64,000 nucleotides of DNA from Nonlabens sp. MB-3u-79 (GCF_002831625.1 NZ_CP025116.1:2161501-2225500); one strand, 5' to 3'. Shown: positions 55,601 to 63,867, counted from the stretch's first letter. Notes: a model not told the origin generated them from the sequence alone. Translations and numbers: made by a program.

Positions 55601-55930
55601 TTTAGGAATAATAATCGCACTTTGACTGCTCGATGGATCGCCTCTCAATCCTTGGCCATTGAGCATAATTTGGTGGGTGCGATCATAAACTATAATCCCG
55701 TCAGTATAAAATAACAGCTGCCCATTCTCATCTGAAATGGTAGCACAGCCTTCGTTGGTGGAGACCTGACCATTAGTTAAAGGGGTTACCGCACCTGTTA
55801 TGGGATCAAAGTTGATACCAGCGTTGAATCCAAAATACCAGTTTGATGCCTGCAATTGTGCATTTACGATACTAGAACACAATGTAATTGCCGTAATAAA
55901 GAAGGCTAATAAAAATTTCTTTTTCTGCAT
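52649..55930 (-). CDS. T9SS type B sorting domain protein, first of three tandem paralogues
   Basis: 1093 residues. Signal peptide (1-24, ending VNA). The propeller-like region opens ASNWYFGFNAGINFDPITG and has GCATISDENGQLLFYTDG. A PKD domain (about 405-470: SVLWEFGDGTTSTLENPTHI), four to five CDD-type repeats (DLEVCDDDFDGVITFDLSNQ, LSICDDDGMEDGLAEFDLSN), an SprB-like segment (GDYRVTVSNLEGCSRDRLIT) and the C-terminal signal FFTPNNDGFNDYWQLIGV ... PLPSSDYWFKATLMDG follow. Likely a cell-surface adhesin or structural protein. No porP/sprF partner is adjacent. Confidence 0.92.
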   Translation of the reverse strand: MQKKKFLLAFFITAITLCSSIVNAQLQASNWYFGFNAGINFDPITGAVTPLTNGQVSTNEGCATISDENGQLLFYTDGIIVYDRTHQIMLNGQGLRGDPSSSQSAIIIPKPQDANIYYIFTVDLPPGNQGGGDKVHYYEVDMRGNSGLGEVTTDINNPPSLVDEASEKLTAINHSVNDEIFVTTYANSTGFGFFDSFHTFTVSATGVNPIPIISTVATPTLARRGYLKFSPDGRFLVSCTMGAQSYIYDFDQSTGVVSNERAINLTTANQAGYGAEFSPDGSLLYITASNDTFGNNPANHSSTLYQYELTPANLSTPFLSGIEIDTRPGYRGAIQLGIDGKIYRALADTFTIGRNFLGVINNPNVVGTGCNYQHDAIPLAGRMSAQGLPPFIQSFFALIEVENLCLGDGTTFEFRSDTPPDSVLWEFGDGTTSTLENPTHIYTAARIYNVVLSLTSGGSTRVYRKNVQIYDTPIANTISDIVACDADLNGREIVDLDLLATPQILGAQDPNLFTVRYFINQADADLNRNAITTPFLANVPQQTLIARIYNSNSASCYETLAFDLKIFDQPISNLVNDLEVCDDDFDGVITFDLSNQTNTILGSQNASDFNISYHSSQNDADNNSGALALSYPNTTPFNETVFIRIENALEPNCFDTTQSFDLIVNPKPVANDFSAFQCDEDGTPDGRTVFSFMSFDNSISASAVGVSVSYFINQNDADANLNALDNVSYINLTPMQNIIARVTDDLTGCYSTSAVTLSVSASDAQDTALSICDDDGMEDGLAEFDLSNANNDVLISAPANVTVNYYASLNEALTEQNTLPNLFTNTTPDNQTLFARAESPDGNCFGISEVLLTVNALPVIELTELYDYCGNNPQALTLDSGILTGTVNDYTYVWSTGATSESISVTAGGDYRVTVSNLEGCSRDRLITVIISEPATITRIETINAGTSSGGSATINVTGLGDYEYRINLEDPYQDSPVFNNIVPGFYTAYVRDKNGCGTTSQDFSIVGYPRFFTPNNDGFNDYWQLIGVSVVFEPNSEIFIFDRYGKLLKQVSPQGPGWDGTYNGTPLPSSDYWFKATLMDGTIFSSHFTLKR

Positions 55931-56002
55931 GTGCGAATTTAATACACCTATATCACATTTAATGCTTTTTTAGAAATTCTTCATTTACCTGGCCTTTCAT
56001 TA

Positions 56003-56041
56003 AAAAAAGATGCCAATTGAAAAAAATCAATTGGCATCTTG
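56003..56041 (-). terminator. Terminator of the ABC transporter operon
   Basis: AAGATGCCAATTGA / TCAATTGGCATCTT, 14-bp perfect stem, on the far side of the permease stop. Confidence 0.8.
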
Positions 56042-56063
56042 AGTATGTTATATAAAATTCAAT

Positions 56064-56915
56064 TTACAAGTCTCTTCGTTTTAGTAAGGCATAAGACCAG
56101 TAGATCAATAGGGCACTCCAGATACAAACAGAAAGGATATCAACCCATTCAATATCGTAAGTAAAATTAAGACCTTTAATATCTATTTGATTCATTGCAG
56201 ACGATATCAGGTCAATCTTAGTTATAGGCTCTTTGATCAAATTAGACATGGCGTTAAGGGGCAACAGATGCAACAACCAGTCATAAATATGCGTGTCGTA
56301 TAATTGATCTACACCTCTTGCAATTAGATTTAAAACACCTTCAAAGATCCACCATACCGCAACAAAACCTAAAGCGAAAGCACTTCTTTTTACTAAAATC
56401 CCTGCAAATAGACAAAAACAAAAGAACACCAAATGACCTAAAAAGAAAGCTCCTAGATATCCCATTTGGGAGAAAATTATGGAGGCCTCATTAAAGTCAG
56501 AATAAATCAAGCCTAATGTCAACGAGGCTAAGAATACAATAATTGTTGTTAAAAAAGCGAGAGAGCAAGCGAAGTAAAACTTAGATAGGATCAATTCCTT
56601 TTTACTTAAACCATCTATCAAGTTTTGTTTTAAAGTTCTATTAGTGTATTCATTTGCCGTTAAGGATACGATCACAATAGCAATAAAAATCTTAAGAAAA
56701 CTTGTAAAGTAAGTACTCACATGCCAGATTAATGGGAAATTGAATATTCCTAAATCGGAGAAGCTACCATTAAAACCATTCAATTCGATCCTTATCATCC
56801 CGGTAAGCATCAACAGTATCACTATAGCTAAGTAAATAATGGTAAGTACTTTGCTGCTTTTACTATACCTGAATTTGTGAAATTCTATATCTAATAATCT
56901 TTTCATAGCGGCCAT
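56064..56915 (-). CDS. ABC-2 type transporter permease
   Basis: 283 residues with about six membrane segments (17-40, 55-82, 105-130, 142-165, 175-195, 255-278). The N-terminus MKRLLDIEFHKFRYSKSSKV and the late WSALLIYWSYALLKRRDL are typical of ABC-2 permeases in Bacteroidetes. TAATG overlaps the stop of the ATPase gene by one base; the ATG at 56906 is an alternative start. Substrate unknown. Confidence 0.88.
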   Translation of the reverse strand: MAAMKRLLDIEFHKFRYSKSSKVLTIIYLAIVILLMLTGMIRIELNGFNGSFSDLGIFNFPLIWHVSTYFTSFLKIFIAIVIVSLTANEYTNRTLKQNLIDGLSKKELILSKFYFACSLAFLTTIIVFLASLTLGLIYSDFNEASIIFSQMGYLGAFFLGHLVFFCFCLFAGILVKRSAFALGFVAVWWIFEGVLNLIARGVDQLYDTHIYDWLLHLLPLNAMSNLIKEPITKIDLISSAMNQIDIKGLNFTYDIEWVDILSVCIWSALLIYWSYALLKRRDL

Positions 56916-57811
56916 TAGTTTTGGTTGGTTAATTCAATGAATTGGTCTTCTAGACTCTGCTTCTTATGAAATAGTTTGTTGAGAACAATACCGTTCTCAA
57001 AAGCTTCTTTATTGATTTGTGTATTGTCTACATCTTCATAAAGTTTTACTTCTAGACCATCATCATGTACGGTGATGGTTCCTGCATAAGCTTTATTTTT
57101 AAGGAAATCATGCAGCGCATCCCTGTCAGTGGCGTCTATAAATATGGATCCATGATTTCTATTCATTTCGTCTACTGGACCAGAATACAACATTTTACCT
57201 AAGCGCAAAACCACTACGTCAGTGCACACTTTTTCTACTTCGTCTAGTAAGTGAGAAGCCAGTAGGATGGTAGTTCCGTTTGCTGCTATTTTTTGAATAA
57301 TATCCCGTATCTGTCGTATTCCTTGAGGGTCTAAGCCATTGGTAGGTTCATCAAGGATCAATATCTCTGGGTTATTGAGCAAGGCACTCGCTATCGCAAG
57401 ACGTTGTTTCATACCCAAAGAGTAGGTTTTAAAAGGAGAATGCTTTCGCGAAAGCAAATCTACAAGTGTCAATTTCTCTTCAATTGTAGAAGGATCTATA
57501 TTTTTAATTTTACAGACCAGCTTTAGGTTTTGAATGGCACTCATACTGGGGTAAAAATTAGGCCGTTCTATAATCGCACCTATTCTTTTTAGGGCATCAT
57601 GATTAGAGGTGGTTCCTTCAAACCACTTATAATCACCACTAGTAGGGTTCACTACATTGAGTACCATTCCTAAAGTGGTGGATTTACCACTACCGTTAGG
57701 ACCTAGAATTCCGTAGACATGGCCTTTTTTTATTTTAAATGAAATATGATCCACCGCAGTGAGCGGACCATAGTTTTTATGAAGTTGGTTAATTTCAAGG
57801 ATGGTTTCCAT
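56915..57811 (-). CDS. ABC transporter ATP-binding protein
   Basis: 298 residues. Walker A GILGPNGSGKSTTLGM (about 35-50), signature YSLGMKQRLAIASALL, Walker B EILILDEPTNGLDPQG and switch His in ILLASHLLDEVEKVC. This is the export-type, BcrA-like ATPase pairing with the ABC-2 permease next to it, for example for peptides, lipids or antibiotics. HIP is read LLSRKH in the helical subdomain. Confidence 0.93.
   Translation of the reverse strand: METILEINQLHKNYGPLTAVDHISFKIKKGHVYGILGPNGSGKSTTLGMVLNVVNPTSGDYKWFEGTTSNHDALKRIGAIIERPNFYPSMSAIQNLKLVCKIKNIDPSTIEEKLTLVDLLSRKHSPFKTYSLGMKQRLAIASALLNNPEILILDEPTNGLDPQGIRQIRDIIQKIAANGTTILLASHLLDEVEKVCTDVVVLRLGKMLYSGPVDEMNRNHGSIFIDATDRDALHDFLKNKAYAGTITVHDDGLEVKLYEDVDNTQINKEAFENGIVLNKLFHKKQSLEDQFIELTNQN
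57442..57455. repeat. HIP palindrome copy 17 (inside ABC ATPase gene)
   Basis: Exact GCTTTCGCGAAAGC, read LSRKH, not AFAKA. Confidence 0.95.
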
Positions 57812-57870
57812 GAATAAAGTTTTTTTGTTGTATTATGTGACTGCAAGAAACACCAAATGTTACAATATTG

Positions 57871-58953
57871 ATGTCCGAAAAGATCCTTAATGATAAATTA
57901 CTCTCTAATAAGAAACCTACTTTTCCTATAGGTACCTCTTTATCAGATTATGTAAAAAGATACAATAGAGCTACTACCATTCCAGTTTCCTATGATGACT
58001 TATTGAGATTTGCCGGTTGTATCACTGTTTATGATAAAAATGATGAAGATACTTTATGGGTGCGTTGTTATTATTCTGATTCTGATCGGGAGCAAATAGA
58101 CGGCCATTTAAAAAGAATTTACGATATTCTTCACAGTGATGGACGTGATAAGTCATTGGACTATTTGAATGTCGACGCTGTGGATTACTGCACCTTTGGT
58201 AATACAAAACCATTTCGTATCCGGATACGAAATATTTTGAATGACGGATTTACTTATTTCTATGTAAAAAAAGCAGATGCTTCAAGGGTTTACGGGTTAG
58301 AAATAGAACATCTTTTATCACCTCACCGTATCAACTTTTTAGTGTATAAGAATACTTTAATTGAAGAACATATTGCGGGTATTCCAGGAGATGAATTCAT
58401 AGAGAATTATATGGAAGATTGTGATCAGCAAGAGTTGACTCAAATAGCAAAAGAGTTTGTCAAATTTAATGAACGTTGTTTGATCCGATTATTGGGTGAT
58501 ATGAGGTCCTACAACTATGTGGTCATTCCAACTCATGATTTTGACAGAGTTAGTTATGCGATACGCGCTATAGACTTCGATCAGCAATGTTATGAGGGTA
58601 AATTAAAAGTATATCGACCACAATTTTTTAAAGAAAACCTGGCAATGGTCACTAATGTAGCAACTCATCTTAAGAGTGAAAGTATCGAGCAATATAAAAA
58701 AGAAGAAAGGGCACTTATTGCAAAACGATTGATCAATACACAAAAACGATATAGACAATTGATAAAATGTATGAAGGCCGATTTTATTTCTACTCCTTCA
58801 AAGTTCAAACAGCTTAAAAAAGAACTTCATGATTTTACTGGAGATGTAGCATTTAAATCTACGAGAAGCATGGGAGGAGTCCTAAATACTGCAATGGAAT
58901 TTGTAAAAAGAAACTATCATGATGCCGATCATGAAAATCAATTTAAAATATAG
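57871..58953 (+). CDS. Unknown protein with a divergent protein-kinase-like (APH-type) fold signature
   Basis: 360 residues from the ATG at 57871. No family is recognised, but kinase-like landmarks occur in order: YFYVKKADA (possible ATP-binding Lys near 133), LEIEHLLSP (helix C-type Glu), a hinge-like LIEEHIAGIPGDEFIENYM near 163-181, LLGDMRSYNYVV with Asp210 and Asn215 at the HGDxxxxN spacing, and IRAIDFDQQ with Asp235 at the metal-binding DFx position. The last 120 residues are helical and basic. Soluble, no signal. Divergent from the ABC transporter. Whether it phosphorylates anything is unknown. Confidence 0.6.
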   Translation: MSEKILNDKLLSNKKPTFPIGTSLSDYVKRYNRATTIPVSYDDLLRFAGCITVYDKNDEDTLWVRCYYSDSDREQIDGHLKRIYDILHSDGRDKSLDYLNVDAVDYCTFGNTKPFRIRIRNILNDGFTYFYVKKADASRVYGLEIEHLLSPHRINFLVYKNTLIEEHIAGIPGDEFIENYMEDCDQQELTQIAKEFVKFNERCLIRLLGDMRSYNYVVIPTHDFDRVSYAIRAIDFDQQCYEGKLKVYRPQFFKENLAMVTNVATHLKSESIEQYKKEERALIAKRLINTQKRYRQLIKCMKADFISTPSKFKQLKKELHDFTGDVAFKSTRSMGGVLNTAMEFVKRNYHDADHENQFKI

Positions 58954-58971
58954 GCATAAACTATTAGTCAT

Positions 58972-59020
58972 AAAAAAAACCTGAATTTTATTCCATTAAG
59001 AATAAAATTCAGGTTTTTTA
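58972..59020. terminator. Bidirectional terminator
   Basis: AAACCTGAATTTTATT / AATAAAATTCAGGTTT, about 20-bp stem with A- and T-runs, between convergent genes. Confidence 0.88.
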
Positions 59021-59037
59021 CAGCCGGTACTTTTTAG

Positions 59038-60096
59038 TTACTTCTTCTCTTCTCGGTTGAAGTAAACTAAGTAATAATACATTTGTTTTTCTTCGTCCCA
59101 TCCTTTTTCTATAAACTTCTCTGCACTGCTAGAGTTGGTGAAATCCATCTTTATTTGCACATGAGTATCTAGATTGATAACACTTTTAATTCCCTTTCGA
59201 GCAGCACTTACAGCAGTGTTAGAGATAGGGAAGGTAGACACATCTTCTATAGAGTGTTTGGCTCCTTTTTCTAATTTATAATTTTTAAATTCTGGAATCA
59301 AATCCGGATTTTCTAGTGTTTCATTTAAGAAAGCCGTTTCTTCAAAGGTGTCGTTTTTGGCAAAGTGATTTACCGCACGGTTCATAAACATGACTTCTTC
59401 CTTCTTATCTTCAGCAGGTAATACCACGTCTTTTGCAAAGTCTTGACAAAATTTCAAATACTTTTTTGTAAAGAAATTCTCGTCCTCAAAAACATCTACG
59501 CCCAAGAAACTTTCCAACCAATACTTAGCATCATAACGGTTAGAATCTACAGAAAGGATCTTGTAACCAGCTTCTTCTTCTACGTTAAAAATTATTGCTC
59601 CTTTGTCTAATTTGTTCAAATTGACGCCTTGTTGAAGAATCATTTTTAGATCTGTTTCTCCTTCTTCAAACTGTAAAAACTCTTGTTTGATCTCACTTTT
59701 GAAAATCCCTATAGCGTCGGTTTTATTGTTGTCCACCATAACGTTATCAAAATAACAGATATACACTTCACCACTTCGTATGTGAGGATGGTCTGACTGT
59801 TCATACAGGTGTTTTGCCATCTTCTTACTGTTTTCTAGCAGAGATGCTGGTGTGGAGAATATCGCTTTCGCGAAAGCGTACATTTCATGAAACTCTAAGT
59901 CATCTTCATGAAAGAAACTGTAATATGCTTCTTCTTTAGAACGAAAAGATTTCAAAAAGTATTCCTTTAAAAGGGAGTGCATCTCATCATCCAAACTCGT
60001 AGAACTGTTGGAAGTAAGTAAAGCTTCTCCTTTATTTTTGTTACCTACACGATGTATGGCAAGACTTTCAATTCTAGTGTTGTATAAATTGATCAT
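59038..60096 (-). CDS. Nucleoid-associated protein, NdpA/YejK family
   Basis: 352 residues. Family features: the N-terminal LYNTRIESLAIHRVGNKNKG, the RSGEVYICYFDNVMVDNNKT and DAIGIFKSEIKQEFLQF core and NRYDAKYWLESFLGV. Homologues are 37-kDa proteins recovered with the nucleoid; molecular function is not settled. HIP is read YAFAKAIFS. It follows a pRiA4b ORF-3-like gene by 3 nt, so co-transcription is likely. Confidence 0.87.
   Translation of the reverse strand: MINLYNTRIESLAIHRVGNKNKGEALLTSNSSTSLDDEMHSLLKEYFLKSFRSKEEAYYSFFHEDDLEFHEMYAFAKAIFSTPASLLENSKKMAKHLYEQSDHPHIRSGEVYICYFDNVMVDNNKTDAIGIFKSEIKQEFLQFEEGETDLKMILQQGVNLNKLDKGAIIFNVEEEAGYKILSVDSNRYDAKYWLESFLGVDVFEDENFFTKKYLKFCQDFAKDVVLPAEDKKEEVMFMNRAVNHFAKNDTFEETAFLNETLENPDLIPEFKNYKLEKGAKHSIEDVSTFPISNTAVSAARKGIKSVINLDTHVQIKMDFTNSSSAEKFIEKGWDEEKQMYYYLVYFNREEKK
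59864..59877. repeat. HIP palindrome copy 18 (inside NdpA-family gene)
   Basis: Exact GCTTTCGCGAAAGC, read AFAKA on the minus strand. Confidence 0.95.
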
Positions 60097-60099
60097 AGT

Positions 60100-60633
60100 T
60101 TAATAGAGGTCATTTTCGTCAAAGGATTCTTCATCATAAAATTCATTATCGCCATCACCGCGATATTCTTCGTCATCGTCATCATCGTCATCATCGTGAA
60201 AACGTGGGTCTGCTTCAAATTCTTTATCTGGTGCACTGTCTGGTAATTCACCCACAGAGAATATCACTTGCGGATAAGTGGTACCTGGATTATGAGGAAC
60301 TACATCAGCTAATTCAACAGAAAAGGTCCACAAACTCAAGAAGTCATAAAGATAGATCATTCTTGTTTTCTTTTTACTCATGGCTTTTTCTAAAAGCGTA
60401 TCGGCCATCTTTTTTACAGGAGCCATTCCACCGCTCATATCAAAAAGGCAGTATTCCTCGCCTTGATTCCACTCTTCATCACTGGCATAGAAACTAGCCA
60501 TTTCATCACCTTCCAGCTGGAAAGCTTGCACAATGACATTATGAAACTCTTCTAAAGTGCTTTTTTCATCTATCTCAATGTCTCTAAAACAGTCGTCGTT
60601 TGCATCGAGAAGAACTCTTAATCTATAGATCAT
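60100..60633 (-). CDS. Plasmid pRiA4b ORF-3 family protein
   Basis: 177 residues. The N-terminal MIYRLRVLLDANDDCFRDIE, LEEFHNVIVQAFQ, FYASDEEWNQGEEY and LYDFLSLWTFSVEL segments match the pRiA4b ORF-3 (IS1096 passenger-like) family, which is found both on mobile elements and as stand-alone chromosomal genes; its function is unknown. The C-terminal 40 residues are extremely acidic, with eight consecutive Asp. No transposase is nearby. Upstream partner of the NdpA-family gene. Confidence 0.85.
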   Translation of the reverse strand: MIYRLRVLLDANDDCFRDIEIDEKSTLEEFHNVIVQAFQLEGDEMASFYASDEEWNQGEEYCLFDMSGGMAPVKKMADTLLEKAMSKKKTRMIYLYDFLSLWTFSVELADVVPHNPGTTYPQVIFSVGELPDSAPDKEFEADPRFHDDDDDDDDEEYRGDGDNEFYDEESFDENDLY

Positions 60634-60832
60634 TTACTCCAATTTTTAAGGATGGCAAAGATAGGATTTTTGAGTAGCAACTCTAGCTTGAAATCGGATT
60701 TGAATTTGAAGATATTTTGTGTTTTTTTATCGTTTGAAAATCTTATTTTTTTTATTCAATACACATGCGTAATACTTCATATAACAAGCCCGTTATAGTA
60801 TAGGCCACGCAAAGAAAGACCTTTAGTACTAT

Positions 60833-62083
60833 TTATTCTTTCTTCAGTTCTTCAATTCTTTTTTTATAGGAGTCATCTCCACTTATTTCAAGAGCTTGAG
60901 TGAAAAACTTTATAGCATTTCTCTTGTCATTGTTTCTCACATAATAAGTTGCCAAAGCGCTATAAGCATTTACATTTTCAGGATAATATTCGATGGCAAA
61001 ATCAAAGTACATCTTTGCCTTGTCCATTTGGTCCATATCCATATTCATATCACCTTGTATATACAATAGGAAATAGGGTAAAGGGGGTACAGAATAACCA
61101 AAATAAGTTTGGAGTTTGTTTTGACGGTATCTAAGGACCTTAGTAAGCTCCTCGACAGTTGTAGCAGGCGTGTTGTATGCATCAATATGCTCCATTTGAT
61201 ACCATTGGAAAACAGAAATTAAACCATCCATGATAGAGGGAACAGCAATAGTTCCATGTAAATCTCTTGGATAAAACTTCCATTCAAAGGATAATTCATT
61301 CTGCTTACTATTATTCAAAAGTTCGGAAAAAGCAAGATTTGATCGTGCAAATAAGGTAAAGTCTGTACTGTCTTTTTTAACCTCCTCTAAAGGCATATTT
61401 GGTTTCTGCATATGTACTTGACCCCCTAACGACATAAATAACGACTTGCCCTTAAAATCAGTGCTTGTAATTTTATCTTTTGCTTCTTTAAGTAGTTTTT
61501 GATGGTCCCAATCTAAACTAGGGTCAATGGCTAGATAATTTGAAAATAAATGTGGTTGATGAACTAATGAATACAACGTGAATAATCCTGCATAAGAATG
61601 TCCAATTAAGGTTCTAAAATTCGTTACAAGATATTTCTTCTCCACAAATGGAATTAATTCGGTCTCTAGGAACTTACTAAAATTTGCTGCCTCTCCATTT
61701 TTTTGTTTAAAGGGCATTCCATACATCTCTGTTACCGTTGATGTGGTCAAGTCCCGCATTCTATTCTTATCGTTTGAAATGCCTACAACAACCATTTCTG
61801 GAATAAAACCGCCACTGTAAAACCTAAGAACATTAGTTACAGTAGGTAAGAATACCTCTCCATCTAGAACATAAACTACCGGATACTTTTTATCTTCTGC
61901 AGGATTGTAATCGGCAGGCAGTTGAATATAAATTTCTCGGTATTCATTTAGTGTTTTAGAATAGATGCTATCTAGAGTGCCTATTTTTTGTAAAAACTGA
62001 AGATCTGAATCAGTTTGGCCATTTGTAAATTGCTGAAGCAAAAAGCTCATTCCAACGGCTACTAATAGTTGTGTTTGATTCAT
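60833..62083 (-). CDS. Secreted esterase (Fes/IroE-like alpha/beta hydrolase) with C-terminal TPRs
   Basis: 416 residues. Signal peptide (1-23, ending TNGQ). Esterase domain (about 35-280): VVYVLDGEVFLPTVTNVLRF, the nucleophile elbow TLIGHSYAGLFTLYS, YLAIDPSLDWD and the base in YPRDLHGTIAVPS. The last 110 residues form TPRs (KMYFDFAIEYYPENVNAYSA, KRNAIKFFTQALEISGDD). The fold is shared by siderophore esterases and acyl esterases; no siderophore genes are near, so the substrate is open. Confidence 0.87.
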   Translation of the reverse strand: MNQTQLLVAVGMSFLLQQFTNGQTDSDLQFLQKIGTLDSIYSKTLNEYREIYIQLPADYNPAEDKKYPVVYVLDGEVFLPTVTNVLRFYSGGFIPEMVVVGISNDKNRMRDLTTSTVTEMYGMPFKQKNGEAANFSKFLETELIPFVEKKYLVTNFRTLIGHSYAGLFTLYSLVHQPHLFSNYLAIDPSLDWDHQKLLKEAKDKITSTDFKGKSLFMSLGGQVHMQKPNMPLEEVKKDSTDFTLFARSNLAFSELLNNSKQNELSFEWKFYPRDLHGTIAVPSIMDGLISVFQWYQMEHIDAYNTPATTVEELTKVLRYRQNKLQTYFGYSVPPLPYFLLYIQGDMNMDMDQMDKAKMYFDFAIEYYPENVNAYSALATYYVRNNDKRNAIKFFTQALEISGDDSYKKRIEELKKE

Positions 62084-62221
62084 AAATTTATATTTGTTTT
62101 ACTTCCTGGAAGTAGCCGTTGTCAAATGACTTCCATCAACTATAAGTTAAATGATAAATAGGTATAGATTCAAAACTTCTATGAATGGAGTACTGATGGA
62201 TGAATAGTTGAACCCTAACTA

Positions 62222-62323
62222 TTATTTTTTAGATTTTTTTAATCTCTTTTCTTCCTTTTTTTCTTTTGGAGTTTTGGTCGCTTCTTTTTTTACGTTTTTC
62301 TTGGAGTCTTGACTTTTTGCCAT
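62222..62323 (-). CDS. 33-residue Lys/Glu-rich small protein
   Basis: ATG at 62323 to TAA at 62222: MAKSQDSKKNVKKEATKTPK then EKKEEKRLKKSKK. Nearly half the residues are Lys, giving a strongly basic, disordered-looking peptide. I have an impression that similar tiny MAKS-starting Lys-rich proteins exist in Flavobacteria, but this is unverified. Start context and free-standing position suggest a real gene; nucleic-acid binding is only a guess. Confidence 0.55.
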   Translation of the reverse strand: MAKSQDSKKNVKKEATKTPKEKKEEKRLKKSKK

Positions 62324-62674
62324 GATGCTATTTATTTATTTACTCAACATTTGTTTGTTGAACTTTTAAATATAGTTCTATTATCGAAGCTATTTATAGG
62401 CCATATAAAATATTGTGAAATCTTTTATATGGTTAAGATGTTAAAAGCATGGGCGCTTTCGCGAAAGCGTCATGGAAACACTTATTTAAGAAACACTTTG
62501 ACATCATATGGAATCCGCATAAATGTGGAGTCAACTAAAATTTGGCGCTGAATACGATAGTATAAATAAATCCCACATAAATTTGGAACAAGGATTGTTC
62601 TTTCCTAAAACTTTTTTATAGATGGTGTGCCCTATTTTGAAAAGCTCCATAGATTAGTTCGGCATGTGAACCTC
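62324..62674. other. Intergenic stretch with one HIP copy
   Basis: Apart from the HIP copy at 62455-62468 nothing is recognised. Confidence 0.6.
62455..62468. repeat. HIP palindrome copy 19 (intergenic)
   Basis: Exact GCTTTCGCGAAAGC. Confidence 0.95.
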
Positions 62675-63724
62675 TTATTTTAATGCCACTCGCAATCGCA
62701 TCCACAAATAAAATTGCATACCTAGAATTAAGGAAGCAACAACTAAATGAATCGCTTGAGAACCGAAAGGAAAGTCCAAATAATTCATAAAGACACCGCT
62801 TAGAATCGTGATAACAAATAACGAAGCGAGAACGGAATAGGATTTTGTAGGATGATGGAATATATGAACCGCTCTATAAATAAACCAACCGTGAAGCACC
62901 AGCAATAAAATAGAATAACTTCTATGAATTAAGAAAACCAAAGGGCCATTTTCTAACCACTCTGAACTTAATGGGTACCCAAAAAGATCTACTTGCTCAT
63001 CTATAAACTGGCGTACTTGTGTCCCCATAACTACTTGAATTAGGGTAAGAAAAATTAACCCAGCGGCAGCACGCACCATTGTTTTATTGCTTTTATAACG
63101 GTAGTCTGTTGGTTTTACTTCATGAAGCAAATAAATAAGCAATCCTACAATTAATAAAGCAGCGATCATATGAAAGGTAATGAGCGCAGGAGAAAGATTG
63201 GTGTCCACAACAATTTTACCTATCACGGCTTGAATTCCCATTGAAAGTACCGAGACAAAACTAAGAATAGTAAGTCGTGGTCTTTTTTTGATGTAGCGTA
63301 AGGAGAATAAAAACATGATAAAAACAACTAGGCCACCCAGCGCACCAATGAGTCTATTAATATATTCTGTCCAAGTATGATATACGTTAAATACGGAGTA
63401 ATCATGTTTAGTGTAGGATTCCCAGTTTTGTGGTTGGTAAGTAGTACCTGTAAAAAAATCTTTTTTGGCCACTCGCAGTTCCTCATCAAGGATAATGACC
63501 ATTCCTTCTTTATAAGGAGTTTCTGGAGAGAACTCGATCTCCACTTGCTCTGTAGGGGGAATCCAATAACCAAAACACTTTGGCCAGTCTGGACATCCCA
63601 TACCGCTTCCAGTCATGCGTACAATAGCTCCGGCAACGATAATTAAATAAATAATAGTAATACTGGCCATAAGCCACCAGCGGTAACGCTTTTCTGAAAA
63701 GAAGTTTTTGATATTTTGGTTCAT
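62675..63724 (-). CDS. ctaA: Heme A synthase (COX15/CtaA)
   Basis: 349 residues with eight membrane helices. RLTGSGMGCPDWPKC-type motif is present as VRMTGSGMGCPDWPKCFG, giving the loop Cys44/Cys50 pair. Heme-ligand histidines are expected in VFNVYHTWTEYINRL, LITFHMIAALL, FLIHRSYSILL and QAIHLVVAS. It oxidises heme O to heme A for the aa3-type terminal oxidase in the inner membrane. No ctaB or cytochrome oxidase gene is in the window. Confidence 0.94.
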   Translation of the reverse strand: MNQNIKNFFSEKRYRWWLMASITIIYLIIVAGAIVRMTGSGMGCPDWPKCFGYWIPPTEQVEIEFSPETPYKEGMVIILDEELRVAKKDFFTGTTYQPQNWESYTKHDYSVFNVYHTWTEYINRLIGALGGLVVFIMFLFSLRYIKKRPRLTILSFVSVLSMGIQAVIGKIVVDTNLSPALITFHMIAALLIVGLLIYLLHEVKPTDYRYKSNKTMVRAAAGLIFLTLIQVVMGTQVRQFIDEQVDLFGYPLSSEWLENGPLVFLIHRSYSILLLVLHGWFIYRAVHIFHHPTKSYSVLASLFVITILSGVFMNYLDFPFGSQAIHLVVASLILGMQFYLWMRLRVALK

Positions 63725-63867
63725 TTAGTTTAATCTGTTTTCAAGCTTTTCTTCCCAAATGGCAGAATTAATTCTGTCCTTTGGGAAACACAACTCGCCT
63801 GTGGCTTTTTTTTATTTAGCAGAATACTTCAACAAGCTTAGCACAAGGGAATTCCGCTTTTTTTAAT

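Noticed and set aside
60100-60633. Insertion sequence (pRiA4b ORF-3 / IS1096 passenger name)
   Set aside because: No transposase, terminal inverted repeats or target duplication around it; the family is common as a stand-alone chromosomal gene.
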